Positions 9,422 to 20,755 of a DNA stretch of 43,167 nucleotides are shown one piece after another. Origin of the DNA: Gemmatimonadota bacterium (GTDB lineage Bacteria > Gemmatimonadota > Gemmatimonadetes > Gemmatimonadales > GWC2-71-9). Each line of letters begins with the position of its first letter. Position 1 is the stretch's first letter. The position numbers and the translations under genes were made by a program. The notes beneath the pieces are model-generated. The model worked only from the letters and a program-made list of their open reading frames with translations, had not been told where the DNA came from and searched no databases. The stretch spans positions 1 to 43,167 of the forward strand of contig JACQVB010000113.1 in the NCBI GenBank assembly GCA_016209985.1, in the 5' to 3' direction.

Positions 9422-10186
9422 TCAGGTTGGCCGTTCGGGGCGCACCGTGCCCCGGACCACGCGGGTGGCGCCCTGCTGGCTGACCGGCGATGCCGGCCCG
9501 CTGTTGTGCCGAGACGAAGCCTCGCGGCTGCTCAGCGCGAGGTGCAGCCGTGACCCCGCCAACGCCAACGCGCCAAGCGCCACCAGCGCCAGTCCCGCCA
9601 TCGGCAGGTAGTGGCCGCGAAGGAACTGGTCACCCAGCACCACGCTTCCTATGGCATAGGGAAGCTCGGCGATTCCCAGGACCGCGAAGTACTTGAGGGC
9701 CGGATAGCGGATCAGGCCCAGGACATAGCCGGGGATCTCCGACGGCAGGGCGAACTGGAACAGCAGCACCAGCGGAAACCGGAGTCTGTGGCTGATCCGC
9801 CGTTCGTAGTACCTGATCCGCCCGGGGCGCGCGAGGCGCAGCACGACCCTGCGACCCAGAAACCGGCCGATCACGTACGTGGTAGCGCCACCGAGCAGCC
9901 ACCCCAACCAGAGCAGTGTCGTGGTTCCCGCCTGCCCCCACACCGGGACGGCGACCGGCACCAGTATCGCACTCGAAAAGAAGGCAAGCATGGCCGACAA
10001 TGCGGAAAGCAGGACGAATGCGACACCACCCCAGAACGGATGCGCTCCAACCAGCGGGCTCAAATCGGCAATCGCGCGCGTGGCGAGGTCGTGCACCGGC
10101 GCGAACACCGCGACGCTCACCACGGTGAGCAGCAGGACCACGACCAGTCCGGAGCCGAAGATGCGCCGGGACGATGTCGATGTCAT
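9422..10186 (-). CDS. DedA/TVP38-TMEM64 (VTT/SNARE-associated) family membrane protein
   Basis: [13 protein letters not shown]...; GWLLGGATTYVIGRFLGRRVV and LLFQFALPSEIPGYVLGLIRY. True start at 10186, overlapping the upstream ATPase stop (ATGA); the longer ORF is spurious. Confidence 0.85.
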   Translation of the reverse strand: MTSTSSRRIFGSGLVVVLLLTVVSVAVFAPVHDLATRAIADLSPLVGAHPFWGGVAFVLLSALSAMLAFFSSAILVPVAVPVWGQAGTTTLLWLGWLLGGATTYVIGRFLGRRVVLRLARPGRIRYYERRISHRLRFPLVLLFQFALPSEIPGYVLGLIRYPALKYFAVLGIAELPYAIGSVVLGDQFLRGHYLPMAGLALVALGALALAGSRLHLALSSREASSRHNSGPASPVSQQGATRVVRGTVRPERPT

Positions 10187-12645
10187 GATGGCGTGGGGGG
10201 CCGCACCAGCCGGCTTACCAGCTCGGCGAGCGCCCAGGCCACGAGCCATGCCGCGACCACCGCGAGCCAGCTCGTGAGCGCAATGGGAACCGACTGGAAT
10301 GCTTCGCGCAGCCCGGGAACGGTCACCACCAGGATCTGCGCCACGAAACCGGCGAGGACCGCAAGGTGAAGCGCCGGATTGGACAGCGGAGCCGGCCGGG
10401 TGCGCCGCGCCGGGTAGGCGAAGAGCAGTTGGCCCGCGGCGATCGCGATGAAGACCGCGGTGCGGGTGCCGTCGAGCGATTCGCCGATCCGGGGCAACAG
10501 CCCGAGAATCACGAACGCCACGAGCGCCTTGGCCACACCGCTCACCAGTATGAACTGGAGCGAGGCCCGGTCGAGGAGTGCCGCGCCCCGCGCGCGTGGC
10601 GGTGCCCGCATCACGCCCGGATTGCGGTCGAGCGTCAAGGCGAGCGCGGGCGCCCCGTCGGTGATCAGGTTGATCCACAGGAGCTGCGCCGCCGTGAGGG
10701 GAAGCAGCAACGCGCCCGTCGCATCGCGGAGATCCAGCGCAAAGGCCGCGAACGCCCCGACCACCACGAGGATCACCTCCGAGAGATTGGTGGAGAACAG
10801 GAATCGCACGAACTTCCGGATATTGAGGTAGATCCCGCGTCCCTCTTCGATAGCCGCGACGATCGTGGCGAAGTCGTCGTCCAGCAGCACCAGATCGGCC
10901 ACCTCGCGGCTCACGTCGCTTCCCCGCAATCCCATCGCGATCCCGACGTCCGCCCGCTTGAGCGCGGGGGCGTCGTTCACGCCGTCTCCGGTCACCGCGA
11001 CGATCTCGCCGTCCGCCTTGAGTGCCTCGACGATCTCCAGCTTGTGCACCGGCGTCACCCGCGCGAACACGCTCGCGTCGCGCACCGCCTGCCGCCGTTC
11101 GTCCGCCGACATCGCGTCCAGCGCCGGGCCGGTCACCACCACCGCTGAATCCATGCCGAGAGTGCGCGCCACCGCCGCAGCCGTGGCCGGATGGTCGCCG
11201 GTCAGCATCATGACTCGCACGCCGGCCTCGCGCGCCTGGCGCAGCGCCTCGGACACGCCGGCCCGCGGTGGATCCCAGAGCAATACCACGCCGAGCCAAC
11301 ACAGATCCCGTTCGTGGTCTCCCTCGCCCCACGCAAGCCCGATGAGCCGGTAGCCCTCGGAAGCGTGCCGCTCCACCGCGCGAGTCCACCGCTCGCGCTC
11401 GTCCGCCGTCAGGGCGCTCCGCTCGAGCAGCACTTCCGGCGCGCCCTTGAAGTAGCTCTCCACCACGCCGTCACGCCGCACCGTCACCCGCATGAACTTG
11501 GCGGTCGACTCGAAGGAGCGGCTGGACACGCGCTCCAACTTGTCCCGCAGGTCGGTCGAGCCGTCGAGCGTCTCATCCACGTAGCGCAGGATCGCCAACT
11601 CCAACGGATCGCCGGCTCCGGCCGCGTGATCCGCATCGGTCGCGAGAGCCATCGCCCGCAACGCGAGCGGCCGGTCGGGAGTGTCCACCTCCCGTACCTC
11701 CAGGCGATTCTCGGTGAGGGTCCCCGTCTTGTCCGAAGCAATCACGGTGACCGAGCCCAGTGCTTCCACCGCCACCAGCTTCCGCACCACGGCCTTGCGC
11801 CGCGCCATGCGCTGCACCCCGAGGGTGAGTGCCAGGGTAAGGATGGCGGGGAGCCCTTCCGGAATGGCGGCGACTGCGAGCGCCACCGCGAAAAGAAATA
11901 CCTGGGGGAAACGCGCCACGCCTTCGATCCACAGCCCCGCCAGGGCGATCGCGACGGCCAGGGCCGCGACCCACCGCGCCACCGTTCGGCCGAATCCGTC
12001 GAGCTGGCGCTCCAGCGGCGTGCGCCCCGGGCGAACCGCGGTGAGTGCCTGAACCAGCCGCCCCATCGCCGACGCGAGACCGGTGCGAATCACCTCGCCG
12101 TGGGCGATCCCGCGCGCCACCAGTGTTCCGGCCAGCAGCTCGGCGCCGGGAGCCTTGTCCACCGGAATGGACTCGCCGGTGAGAATGGACTCGTCCACCA
12201 TTACGTTCTCGAGCCGGCGCCCGACCAGATCGGCCGGAACGCGATCGCCGGCCTCGACCCGCACCAGATCTCCGGGCACCAAGTCGGCACTGGGCAGGTG
12301 CTGCAGCTTCCCATCGCGCATCACCCAGGCGCGCGGCGCGGCGATCCGCTCGAGCTGCGCCAGGGCGTGTTCGGCCTTTCGCTCCTGCCAGAGACCGAGA
12401 CCGGCGTTGAGCGCCAAAATCACGCCGATCGCCAGCGCTTCCCAGGGAACATGGGCATCGCCGGTGACCCACACCACCAACTCGATGGCGAGCGCGAACA
12501 GCAAAATGTAGATGAGCGGACTGCGGAGTTGCCGGATCAGCGCGCGCCACAACGGTTCGGCCCCGGGCTCCGGCAGCGTGTTGCTGCCGTACTGGGCGCG
12601 CCGCCGCGCCGCCTCCTCGCTGGTCAGCCCCTCCGGCGTCATCAT
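10183..12645 (-). CDS. P2A-type (Ca2+-ATPase/CtpF-like) cation P-type ATPase
   Basis: [66 protein letters not shown]; start at [15 protein letters not shown] after AGGAAGC. Confidence 0.93.
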   Translation of the reverse strand: MMTPEGLTSEEAARRRAQYGSNTLPEPGAEPLWRALIRQLRSPLIYILLFALAIELVVWVTGDAHVPWEALAIGVILALNAGLGLWQERKAEHALAQLERIAAPRAWVMRDGKLQHLPSADLVPGDLVRVEAGDRVPADLVGRRLENVMVDESILTGESIPVDKAPGAELLAGTLVARGIAHGEVIRTGLASAMGRLVQALTAVRPGRTPLERQLDGFGRTVARWVAALAVAIALAGLWIEGVARFPQVFLFAVALAVAAIPEGLPAILTLALTLGVQRMARRKAVVRKLVAVEALGSVTVIASDKTGTLTENRLEVREVDTPDRPLALRAMALATDADHAAGAGDPLELAILRYVDETLDGSTDLRDKLERVSSRSFESTAKFMRVTVRRDGVVESYFKGAPEVLLERSALTADERERWTRAVERHASEGYRLIGLAWGEGDHERDLCWLGVVLLWDPPRAGVSEALRQAREAGVRVMMLTGDHPATAAAVARTLGMDSAVVVTGPALDAMSADERRQAVRDASVFARVTPVHKLEIVEALKADGEIVAVTGDGVNDAPALKRADVGIAMGLRGSDVSREVADLVLLDDDFATIVAAIEEGRGIYLNIRKFVRFLFSTNLSEVILVVVGAFAAFALDLRDATGALLLPLTAAQLLWINLITDGAPALALTLDRNPGVMRAPPRARGAALLDRASLQFILVSGVAKALVAFVILGLLPRIGESLDGTRTAVFIAIAAGQLLFAYPARRTRPAPLSNPALHLAVLAGFVAQILVVTVPGLREAFQSVPIALTSWLAVVAAWLVAWALAELVSRLVRPPTPS

Positions 12646-12931
12646 GCGCTTCCTACCCCGCTCGGTCGCCAGCGTCACCGAAAGAGCAACCGCGAAGGCC
12701 TTCGACAGGAGAAACAGCCATTCGCTCCCCCGCCGCGAATCAGGGAAAACATCTACCGGTAATCAACGCAAACAGCGCGGAGCAGGCGGTGAATGGCACC
12801 GGAAGAAACCTTCACGCCTGTGCGAGCGGTGCCCGCGCGAGTCCTTGTCACGGTACCGACCGGCTTGCTACCGTCCCGAACGGCCGGTGCTCTACCAAGG
12901 GCTCCTGCACGCCGAGTGGAGGTTTACACAG

Positions 12932-13924
12932 GTGCTGCTCGATCCGTGGATCGTTTTCATACTCAGCGGCGCTGCCGTGGCCGGCGCCGGGGTGCGGCTC
13001 GCCCGCGATGGAGATGCGATCGCCGCAACCACCGGACTGGGGGGGTTATGGGTCGGTGCCATTCTGGTAGCCGCCGCGACCTCGCTTCCCGAGCTGAGCA
13101 CCGACATCAGCGCCGTGCTCCAGGGGAACCCGACCCTCGCCGTCGGTGACCTCATGGGTTCCAACATGGCCAACATGGCGATCCTCGCGGTGGCCGACCT
13201 GGCCTCGTTCCGCACCAGGATCCTGACGCGGGTGGCCATCAATCAGGCGCTGGTCGGGTTACTCTCGATCGGCCTCACGGCCATCGCCGCCGCCGGTATC
13301 CTGGCCGGCGCCCGATTTTCCCTGCTGGGCCTCACCTGGCCCACCCTGGCGATCGGATTCACCTATCTGGCCGGCATGCGGCTGCTGCACCACAATCGCC
13401 CGGCGCCGCCGTTTCGCAGGCCGGAAGAAGTCGAGGAGGCGCGAGCGCACACCAGGCCGCTCCGTTGGGCGATCGCCGGTTTGGTGATTTCCGCCATGGT
13501 GATCCTGATCGCCGCGCCCTACCTGGCGCGTTCGGCCGCGACCCTGGCCGAGCGCCTCGGCGTCTCTCAGGGCTTCGTCGGCCTGCTGCTCCTGGCGGTC
13601 GCCACCTCGCTGCCGGAAGTCGCGGTCTCGATCGAGAGCATGCGAATGGGGTCCTACGACCTTGCGGTGGGGAACCTGCTCGGGAGCAACTGTTTCAACA
13701 TGGCGGCCCTGGTGGTCCTCGACGCGGTAGGAGGCGCCGGCCCGTTGCTGGCATCCGGCGACGCCACGCTGCTGATCGGCGCCGTGTTCGGGATCCTGAT
13801 GACGGCACTCGCTCTGCTCGACGTGTTAAACAAGTCAGAAAAACGCGTCTGGGTGGTGGAGCCGGGACCGGCATTCATCCTGCTGGCATATGCTGCGGGC
13901 GTGTACCTGGCCTACCGGACCTGA
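12932..13924 (+). CDS. CaCA family calcium/sodium antiporter
   Basis: Duplicated alpha repeats VAAATSLPELSTDISAVLQGNPTLAVGDLMGSNMANM and LAVATSLPEVAVSIESMRMGSYDLAVGNLLGSNCFNM; GTG start with GGAGG upstream. Confidence 0.92.
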   Translation: MLLDPWIVFILSGAAVAGAGVRLARDGDAIAATTGLGGLWVGAILVAAATSLPELSTDISAVLQGNPTLAVGDLMGSNMANMAILAVADLASFRTRILTRVAINQALVGLLSIGLTAIAAAGILAGARFSLLGLTWPTLAIGFTYLAGMRLLHHNRPAPPFRRPEEVEEARAHTRPLRWAIAGLVISAMVILIAAPYLARSAATLAERLGVSQGFVGLLLLAVATSLPEVAVSIESMRMGSYDLAVGNLLGSNCFNMAALVVLDAVGGAGPLLASGDATLLIGAVFGILMTALALLDVLNKSEKRVWVVEPGPAFILLAYAAGVYLAYRT

Positions 13925-14014
13925 GCCGGAGCGGCCCGTGATCGAGAGTTTCTTCTTCATTCAGCGTTTCTTCAGGAGTGCTCGGGTATGCTGCGTGGTG
14001 AAAGCGAGGAGGCC

Positions 14015-14863
14015 ATGAAACCGTTCCGCAGGATTCTGGTCGCGACCGATTTTTCGCCCGGCGCGGCCGTCGCCTTGAAGCGGGCCGGCAGCCTGCCGCT
14101 CGCGCGCAGCGCGGTGATCACTCTGGTGCACGTCGTGAGCAATCGTCTGCCGACCGGCCAGGCAGTCCCGGCTGTTGCCGCCCGCGCCAAGCTCCAAGAC
14201 GCGGCCCGGACCCTGACCCGGCGCGCTCCGAGAAGTGCGTCAATCGTCGTGAAAACCGCGCTGCTGCGGGGCAATCCGGCCGCTGAGATCCTGGCGGCGG
14301 CTCGGCGGGCGAAGGCCGAGCTCATCGTGCTCGGCCGGCACGGCCGCCGGACATTCCGCGAACTCGTACTCGGCTCCACGGTCGAGCGCGTGGTTCGCGG
14401 GAGCGACCGGCTCGTTCTGGTGGCCAGCGTTCTGCCGAAGCCATACCGTGCTCCGCTGGTGGCTGTGGATTTCACCCCCGCCGCTGACGCTGCGCTTCGT
14501 GCCGCACTACGGCTGTCCCACCCGGGCAGTCACTTTCGCGTCGTGCATGCCTGTCACATTCCGTTTGAGGCGGTATGGTACCGCGCGCTCACGCCATCCG
14601 CTTACCACCGTGACCGCCGCGAGTGCGCCGAGGACGCGCGGCGTGCCCTCGGGCTGGTCGTGGCGAGGCTTCCGAAACCGTCCGGGATCCTGGTGCGATT
14701 TGGCGATCCTCGCGCCGTCATTCTCGCCGCGGCGCGACGCGGCGGCGCGGACCTCATCGCGTTGGGTCACGGCCGGCCCGGCTTGCGGCACGATCTGGTG
14801 GGCGGCGTGTGTGAAGCGGTGTCCCGAGCCGCCCCGTGCGACATCCTGGTGGCACCAGCCTGA
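14015..14863 (+). CDS. Universal stress protein with two Usp domains
   Basis: RRILVATDFSPGAAVALKRA, ELIVLGRHGRRTFRELVLGSTVERVVR, second domain PLVAVDFTPAADAALRAAL; GAGGAGG SD. Confidence 0.9.
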   Translation: MKPFRRILVATDFSPGAAVALKRAGSLPLARSAVITLVHVVSNRLPTGQAVPAVAARAKLQDAARTLTRRAPRSASIVVKTALLRGNPAAEILAAARRAKAELIVLGRHGRRTFRELVLGSTVERVVRGSDRLVLVASVLPKPYRAPLVAVDFTPAADAALRAALRLSHPGSHFRVVHACHIPFEAVWYRALTPSAYHRDRRECAEDARRALGLVVARLPKPSGILVRFGDPRAVILAAARRGGADLIALGHGRPGLRHDLVGGVCEAVSRAAPCDILVAPA

Positions 14864-14876
14864 TCAAAAGCGGTGG

Positions 14877-16043
14877 TCACCGGAACACCACCCGCGAGCC
14901 GTCGGCGAGCTTGTCGCTGGGGTGCAGAATCACGACCTCACCCTCGGCGAGGCCGCTGGTGACTTCCGCTTCGAAGGCGTTGCGGTGGCCGATCTCCACC
15001 ACCCGCTGCCGGGCGCGGCCGCCGCTCACCGCGAACACCGACCAATCCGACCCCGTGCGAAAGAGCGCGCTGGTCGGGACCTTCACGATTCGCGGGGCTT
15101 CCCACACGACGATGGCCACCTCGACCCGAAAACCGTCCGCCAATGCCGGGGCCGGATCCACCAGGTCGAGAATGACCCGCACCCGCTGCTCCTCTACCCC
15201 CAGCGCGGAAAGCTTGGTGAACCCCGACGGTTCGACCGTACGCACCTGCGCAGCGAGAGGCTCGTCACCACCCCACTCCGAGATGATGGCGCGGGCCCCG
15301 AAGCGGATGCGGACCGCGTCGGTCGAGAGAATTTCCGCCACGATCTCGATTCGGGACGGATCGCCCACCTCGAGCAGCGGCGTACCGGCGACAACCACCC
15401 GTTCGCTGCGCTCCGGGATCCGCAGAATTCGCCCCTCGAGTGGCGACCGGATTTCGATCACCCGGCCGCCGACCGACGATCGCGGATCGGCGGCCAGCAA
15501 CCCGGCGCGGGCCAACTCCACTTGATGGGCGGCGGCCTGCGCGGTGAAGTCCGCCGCTTCCACGTCTTTGGCCGCGGCGGTTTCGGACAGTTGGGCTCGT
15601 TCCAGGTCCTCGGGCGTCGCTACGTTCTGCGTGGCGAGCTCCTGAATCCGCACCCGCTCCCGCCGCGCCTGGTCCAGTGTTGCCCGCGAACGAACGGTTG
15701 CCGCTTCCGCGGCACTCGATGCGTCGCTCGCCGCCTCGAGCTGCGCCTCCGCCGCTTCGCGGGCCCGCGAGTCGAGCGGCGCGGGAGCGATCTTCGCCAG
15801 CAGCGTCCCCCGCCGGACCTCGTCGCCTTCCCGCGAGTCGATTCGTCCCACGCGGCCGCCCACCGGGGCGGACACGATGTAGCGCTCGCGCACCCGGGTG
15901 CGGCCCTGTTCGTCCACGGTCACGCGCAGCGGTCCGGACCCGACGGGGGCGGTCTCCACCGGCACTGCCGAGGGCCGCAACAGCAGGCCGAGGGCGCCCA
16001 CGACGACCACCACAGCCGCAATCCATCCGATCCGTTTCATCAT
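14877..16043 (-). CDS. HlyD/RND-type periplasmic adaptor subunit
   Basis: N-terminal TM, VSAPVGGRVGRIDSREGDEVRRGTLLAKI lipoyl-like half motif, coiled coil, EIRSPLEGRILRI. Confidence 0.9.
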   Translation of the reverse strand: MMKRIGWIAAVVVVVGALGLLLRPSAVPVETAPVGSGPLRVTVDEQGRTRVRERYIVSAPVGGRVGRIDSREGDEVRRGTLLAKIAPAPLDSRAREAAEAQLEAASDASSAAEAATVRSRATLDQARRERVRIQELATQNVATPEDLERAQLSETAAAKDVEAADFTAQAAAHQVELARAGLLAADPRSSVGGRVIEIRSPLEGRILRIPERSERVVVAGTPLLEVGDPSRIEIVAEILSTDAVRIRFGARAIISEWGGDEPLAAQVRTVEPSGFTKLSALGVEEQRVRVILDLVDPAPALADGFRVEVAIVVWEAPRIVKVPTSALFRTGSDWSVFAVSGGRARQRVVEIGHRNAFEAEVTSGLAEGEVVILHPSDKLADGSRVVFR

Positions 16044-18418
16044 TCCCTCGTTTTCAGCACCTGGACCAGATCGAGACGGTTGAGACGCCGGCGCACACCG
16101 ACGCCGGAGAGGATTGCCGCGATCGCGACCGTCACCACCGCATAGGCGTAGGTGAATCGCGAGATGATGAGCGGAACGCGGAACAGCTCCCACTGGTAGA
16201 GACCGGCCAGCTTGACCGCGATCAGATATCCCAGGGTCAGGCCCATAGGGATCGCCGCCACCGTGAGCACCGCCTGCTCCCCCAGCAGCATCGTGGTGAC
16301 TTCCCGCCGGGTGAACCCCAGCACCCGGAGGCTGGCCAGCTCCCGTCCCCGTTCGGACAACGCGATGCGGGCGGCGTTGTACACCATGGCGAACGCAATC
16401 GCGGCGGCGAACCCGACGAGAATGGTCATGGTGATGCCGATGCTCTGCTGCAAGGTCTGCTCGAAGCTCGCGAGCGTCGCGTCCCGGCTCACCGTGCCTC
16501 CCACCGCCGGCATGCGCTTCAGCAGGCCGAAGAGGGAGTCCTGCGCCAGCGCGTCCACCATGAGGAAGGCGCCCGACACCGTTCCTCCCTCCCGCACCAG
16601 GCGATGCAGCGCGCGCCCGCTCATGTAGGCCGAGATTCCCACCATTTCGTCCACGAATCCGCTCACCACGACCGCTCGAGTGGCCCGGTCACCCTCGAGA
16701 AACTCGACGGCGAGCGTATCACCGGGGCGCACACCCAGGATTTCGCCCAGCTTCCGCGTGAGGACCAGCCCCTCGGCGGGCAGCGCAACGATCCGGCGCG
16801 AGCGGTCGATCATCCGGCGAAGCTGCCCGTCCTGGGGGAGCCCGAGGAGGCCCACGCGGCGTGAGCGATGGGCGAAGCGGAGGCGCGCGGGGGCGAGGCG
16901 AAAGGGCTCGGCGTGCAATACACCCGGTAGCACCGCCAGCTCATGCACTACTTGCGCCGACCGCGGCTGATTGAAGACCACAGTCACGTTCTCCCGCTGC
17001 ACTTCCCGGAATTGCACGTCGGCGATATAGCGGATCGCGTCCAGGAAGAAACGGCCAACGACCAGGGTTGCGATCGCCAGCGCGATCCCGAGCACTGAGA
17101 GACCGGCTTTGACGGGCCGCCGCTCCAGGTTGCGGGCGATGATCCGGGCGGGAAGCGCCAGCCACCGGTCGGCGCGGACCCACTCGACGATGCCCGGCCG
17201 GAACTGCCCCGGCCCTTCCGGGCGCATCGCCTCGGCCGGGGGCAGCGCCACGGCGCGGCGCACCGCGTTGAGAGCGCCGATGCCCGCGGCAAACGCCGTG
17301 GTCAGCACCGCGAGACCGAGAGCCGTCGCATCGAGCTCGAACGCAAAGACGGGAAACCGGTAGAACTGGGTGTACTGCCGGTTGAGGAGGGCGCCGATCC
17401 AGGTGCCCAGGGCGAGCCCGCCGAGCGCACCGACCAGGAGCCCCACGAAGGCGAGCTTGAGATAGTGGAGCCCGACCACGCCATTGGAGTATCCGAAAGC
17501 CTTGAGCACTGCGATCTGGTCTCGCTGCGTCGCCACCAGCCGGGAGAGGACGATGTTGAGCAGGAACGCGGCGATACCGAGGAAAATGGCCGGGATGATC
17601 GTGCCCGACACCCGGGTCTGCTTGATCTCATCCGAGATGAAGCGGTTCGAGAGCTGGTCATCCCGTCCGTACGCCCCGAGCCCGCCATAGCGGGCCAACA
17701 GCCGGTCCACCCGGGCGATCACGTCGGGCTGATCGGCGCCCCTCGCCAGACTGAGCGAGAGATCGTTGAACGCGCCCTTCATGTCGAAGGCCGCCTCGAG
17801 CGCGTCCCGGCTCATCCACAGCACGCCGAAGCGGCGGTTGTCGGGAAAGAGCGAGGCCGGTCGGATCTCGTAGATGTATTCGGGTGAGAGCGCCACGCCC
17901 ACGATGCGCAGCCGCTGCCATCGCCCGTTGATCACCGCGTCGACCGCATCGCCCGGCTCCAGCCGGTTCGCCGCCGCGAACGCCTCGCTGGCGAGCACCT
18001 CATCCCGACGTCCGGGCTCGATCCAGCGGCCCCGCCGCAAATGCAGATCGTTCAGCATCGGGGCCCGGCGGTCGGGGATCGAGACCAGCCGGCCGGTGGC
18101 AGGTTCCGCGAGCCCGGGCACGTCCAGCGTCACTTCGACCACTATCCGGCTCTGCGCCGCCGTCACACCGGGTATTGCGGCGACCCGGCGCGCGATTGGC
18201 TCCGGGGCGCGTTTCACCTGCGCGAACACGTCGGCGAATCGATAGCCGGCGTAGTAACTCGCCTGGGACAGCGAGAGCGAGCGGTAGGCCGTGCGCATGG
18301 CCACGACGGTCGCGACCCCGCAAAGCACCACCACGCTGATGGCCGCGATCTGCCCGCGCAGGTGCAGCAGATCCCGCAGCAGCTTGCGGTCGAGCGGCGC
18401 CAGCCACCGGGTTACCAC
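16040..18418 (-). CDS. ABC transporter permease with two FtsX domains (MacB/DevC-like)
   Basis: 792 aa, FtsX-type TM pattern; [33 protein letters not shown]; stop overlaps adaptor start. Confidence 0.9.
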   Translation of the reverse strand: MVTRWLAPLDRKLLRDLLHLRGQIAAISVVVLCGVATVVAMRTAYRSLSLSQASYYAGYRFADVFAQVKRAPEPIARRVAAIPGVTAAQSRIVVEVTLDVPGLAEPATGRLVSIPDRRAPMLNDLHLRRGRWIEPGRRDEVLASEAFAAANRLEPGDAVDAVINGRWQRLRIVGVALSPEYIYEIRPASLFPDNRRFGVLWMSRDALEAAFDMKGAFNDLSLSLARGADQPDVIARVDRLLARYGGLGAYGRDDQLSNRFISDEIKQTRVSGTIIPAIFLGIAAFLLNIVLSRLVATQRDQIAVLKAFGYSNGVVGLHYLKLAFVGLLVGALGGLALGTWIGALLNRQYTQFYRFPVFAFELDATALGLAVLTTAFAAGIGALNAVRRAVALPPAEAMRPEGPGQFRPGIVEWVRADRWLALPARIIARNLERRPVKAGLSVLGIALAIATLVVGRFFLDAIRYIADVQFREVQRENVTVVFNQPRSAQVVHELAVLPGVLHAEPFRLAPARLRFAHRSRRVGLLGLPQDGQLRRMIDRSRRIVALPAEGLVLTRKLGEILGVRPGDTLAVEFLEGDRATRAVVVSGFVDEMVGISAYMSGRALHRLVREGGTVSGAFLMVDALAQDSLFGLLKRMPAVGGTVSRDATLASFEQTLQQSIGITMTILVGFAAAIAFAMVYNAARIALSERGRELASLRVLGFTRREVTTMLLGEQAVLTVAAIPMGLTLGYLIAVKLAGLYQWELFRVPLIISRFTYAYAVVTVAIAAILSGVGVRRRLNRLDLVQVLKTRE

Positions 18419-19116
18419 GATAGCTCCCCCGGTGAAGCCCGGCGCTCGTTGCGGCGCACCTCGGTGATGGTACCGCTGCGGAGGCGAATCACCCGATCGG
18501 CCATAGCGGCGATCGCCGAGTTGTGGGTGATCACCGCAGTCGTGGTGCCGACCTCGCGGTTGACCCGCTCGAGCACCTCCAGCACCAGCTTGCCGGTCTC
18601 GTAGTCCAGCGCGCCGGTTGGTTCATCGCACAGCAGCACGTCCGGCCGCTTGGCCACCGCGCGGGCGATGGCGACTCGCTGCTGCTCGCCACCGGAAAGC
18701 TGCGCGGGAAAGTGATCCAGCCGCTCACCCAACCCCACCAGACGCAAGGCATCCTCCGGCGTCATGGGCCGCTCCGCGATCTCGGTGACCAGCTCGACAT
18801 TCTCCCGGGCGGTGAGGCTGGGAATCAGGTTGTAGAACTGGAAAACGAAACCGACGTGCTCGCGGCGAAAGCGGGTAAGCCCCTTGTCGCCACCGGTTGC
18901 GAGGTCGTGATCCAGGAAGTGCACACTGCCGCTGGTGGGATGGTCCAGGCCGCCGAGAATATTGAGCAACGTGGACTTGCCGCTCCCGGACGGCCCGAGC
19001 ATGACCACGAACTCGCCACGATACAGCTCCAGGTCCACCGAGCGAAGCGCCGGCACCGTCACTTCGCCCATGCGGTAGACCTTTGACAAGCCATGGGCCC
19101 GAAAGACCGCTTCCAT
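18412..19116 (-). CDS. ABC transporter ATP-binding protein (LolD/MacB type)
   Basis: Walker [12 protein letters not shown], signature [14 protein letters not shown], Walker [13 protein letters not shown]. Confidence 0.95.
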   Translation of the reverse strand: MEAVFRAHGLSKVYRMGEVTVPALRSVDLELYRGEFVVMLGPSGSGKSTLLNILGGLDHPTSGSVHFLDHDLATGGDKGLTRFRREHVGFVFQFYNLIPSLTARENVELVTEIAERPMTPEDALRLVGLGERLDHFPAQLSGGEQQRVAIARAVAKRPDVLLCDEPTGALDYETGKLVLEVLERVNREVGTTTAVITHNSAIAAMADRVIRLRSGTITEVRRNERRASPGELSW

Positions 19117-19182
19117 ACCTGTGAAGAATCGCCGGGGCGTCTGGATATCCCGGTGATGATGATCTGAGAAGATCTTCAGAAG

Positions 19183-19244
19183 AGTGCGTGGTGAGTGGTG
19201 CGTGGAGCGCTCCCGGCGTCCACCACGCACCACGCACCACTTAC
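19183..19244. repeat. HP1: hairpin with heptad arms (TGCGTGG type)
   Basis: agtgcgtggtgagtggtgcgtgga ... tccaccacgcaccacgcaccacttacc; heptads in phase on both arms. Confidence 0.88.
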
Positions 19245-19343
19245 CTATTAAGGAATCATTAGAAACCACTTCACGGGTCCGTTAACCACCGGACATAGCA
19301 TTGGCTTGTGAACCCAGTCGAGACCGGCGGGCCGGAGGCGCCT

Positions 19344-20327
19344 ATGCACTGGAGACCGATCGTCGCGGGCGTGGACTACTCGGATGAAGGTGTTCGTGCC
19401 GCGGTGATGGCAACCGAGTTGGCCGAGGTGGCGAAGACGCAGTGCTACCTGGTGCACGCGGTGCGTGACCCGTGGACCGAGGCCTCCCTGGCCGAAATCC
19501 CCCTCGACCTGGCAGACCAGAACCGGCTGGTCCTCGAATCGGCCCGGACGCTGGTGGTGGAAGAGCTCCGGGAAAAGGTCCCCGCTCCCGTGTTGGAGCG
19601 ACTGGATACCCGCTTCGGTCCGGCCCCGATCGTCCTCGCAGAAAGCGCAGACGATCACGACGCCGAAATCGTGGTCCTGGGCGGCAAGCACCATTCGACC
19701 ATCGGCCGGTGGCTCGCCGGCAGCACCGTACATCATATGGTCCGGACCATGGATCGGCCGCTCTTCGTGACTGGTCCCAGCGGCCCCGGCACGCCCGGCG
19801 GGAAGCTCACCCGAGTCCTCGCCGCGGTCGATCTGTCGTCCGCTGCCGCGCCCACGCTCGATGCCGCGGAACGTTTCGCCAAACTGTTTCACGCGAGCCT
19901 TCGCGTGCTCCACGTGGTCGAACCCTTGCCGTTGATCCCCGAGCTTCCCGTCGGCATGGAGTCGGATGTGCTGCGCCGTTCGGAAGAGGAGCTGGAGCGG
20001 ACGGTCTGGCCGCGCATCACGCTGGCCAATGCGGAACGCCTGGTGCGGACCGGCCCGGCAGCCGAAACCATCGCCAACGTGGCGTCGGAATGGCATGCGG
20101 ATCTGATCGTCGTCGGCTCCCATGGCCGCGGTTGGGTAGATCGCATCCTGATCGGCAGTGTCACCGAACGCCTGCTCAACCGGTTGCCCACGTCGATGCT
20201 GGTGATTCCGGTGGCCGGAGTGCGGAATGCGGAGTTCGGAGCTCGGAGTAAGGCTCGTGCGATTGGTGCTCACTCCGCAGTCCGAGCTCCGCACTCCGCA
20301 CTGGCTGGGAAGGGAGGTGAAGAGTGA
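19344..20327 (+). CDS. Universal stress protein, two Usp domains (alternative GTG start at 19308)
   Basis: RPIVAGVDYSDEGVRAAVMATELAE; DLIVVGSHGRGWVDRILIGSVTERLLNRLPTSMLVIPVAG; SD ggaggcgcct before ATG. Confidence 0.9.
   Translation: MHWRPIVAGVDYSDEGVRAAVMATELAEVAKTQCYLVHAVRDPWTEASLAEIPLDLADQNRLVLESARTLVVEELREKVPAPVLERLDTRFGPAPIVLAESADDHDAEIVVLGGKHHSTIGRWLAGSTVHHMVRTMDRPLFVTGPSGPGTPGGKLTRVLAAVDLSSAAAPTLDAAERFAKLFHASLRVLHVVEPLPLIPELPVGMESDVLRRSEEELERTVWPRITLANAERLVRTGPAAETIANVASEWHADLIVVGSHGRGWVDRILIGSVTERLLNRLPTSMLVIPVAGVRNAEFGARSKARAIGAHSAVRAPHSALAGKGGEE
20216..20302. repeat. HP2: hairpin with heptad arms (GGAGTGC type), inside the usp 3' coding end
   Basis: GGAGTGC GGAATGC GGAGTTC GGAGCTC GGAGTAA on the left arm; reverse complement of the right arm GTGCGGA GTGCGGA GCTCGGA CTGCGGA. 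Confidence 0.88.
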
Positions 20328-20737
20328 AAGTCTCCGAATTGATGCAGACCGCTCTCACCGTGGTTGATGGTGACACCACCGTCGCCGAAGCGGTCGTGAT
20401 CCTGACCGACGCCCACGTTTCCGCGGTGCCGGTGATCGACGTTCACAAACGCCTGGTCGGAGTGCTTTCGACCACCGACATCCTTCAGGCAGAAGCCGAG
20501 TGTGCGTCCGCCGAAGACCGCGAGCGGCTCTTCGAGGGGACCGGTGTCCGGGAGATCATGACGCCGCGTCCGGTGGTCATCCGTCCCGATGCCGATGTCC
20601 GCGAGGCGGCGCAGCAAATGCTTTACCTCGACATCCACCGGTTGTTCGTGGAGGACAAGCACGAGCTGCTGGGGGTGATCTCGCAGAGCGACGTAGTTCG
20701 TGCTGTGGCCAATGCCAAAATTGAAACCAAGAGTTGA
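20324..20737 (+). CDS. CBS-domain pair protein (Hrp1-like)
   Basis: VSELMQTALTVVDGDTTVAEAVVILTDAHVSAVPVID and VREIMTPRPVVIRPDADVREAAQQMLYLDIHRLFV; GTG start overlaps the usp TGA. Confidence 0.9.
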   Translation: MKVSELMQTALTVVDGDTTVAEAVVILTDAHVSAVPVIDVHKRLVGVLSTTDILQAEAECASAEDRERLFEGTGVREIMTPRPVVIRPDADVREAAQQMLYLDIHRLFVEDKHELLGVISQSDVVRAVANAKIETKS

Positions 20738-20755
20738 CTCACTTCGGAATGGCCC

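Noticed and set aside
10187-11389. Long N-terminal extension of the DedA-like ORF 9422..11389
   Set aside because: Extension is out-of-frame translation inside the ATPase gene; the real start is the ATG at 10186.
11191-12762. 523-aa plus-strand ORF opposite the Ca-ATPase
   Set aside because: Antisense shadow ORF; all P-type ATPase motifs are on the minus strand.
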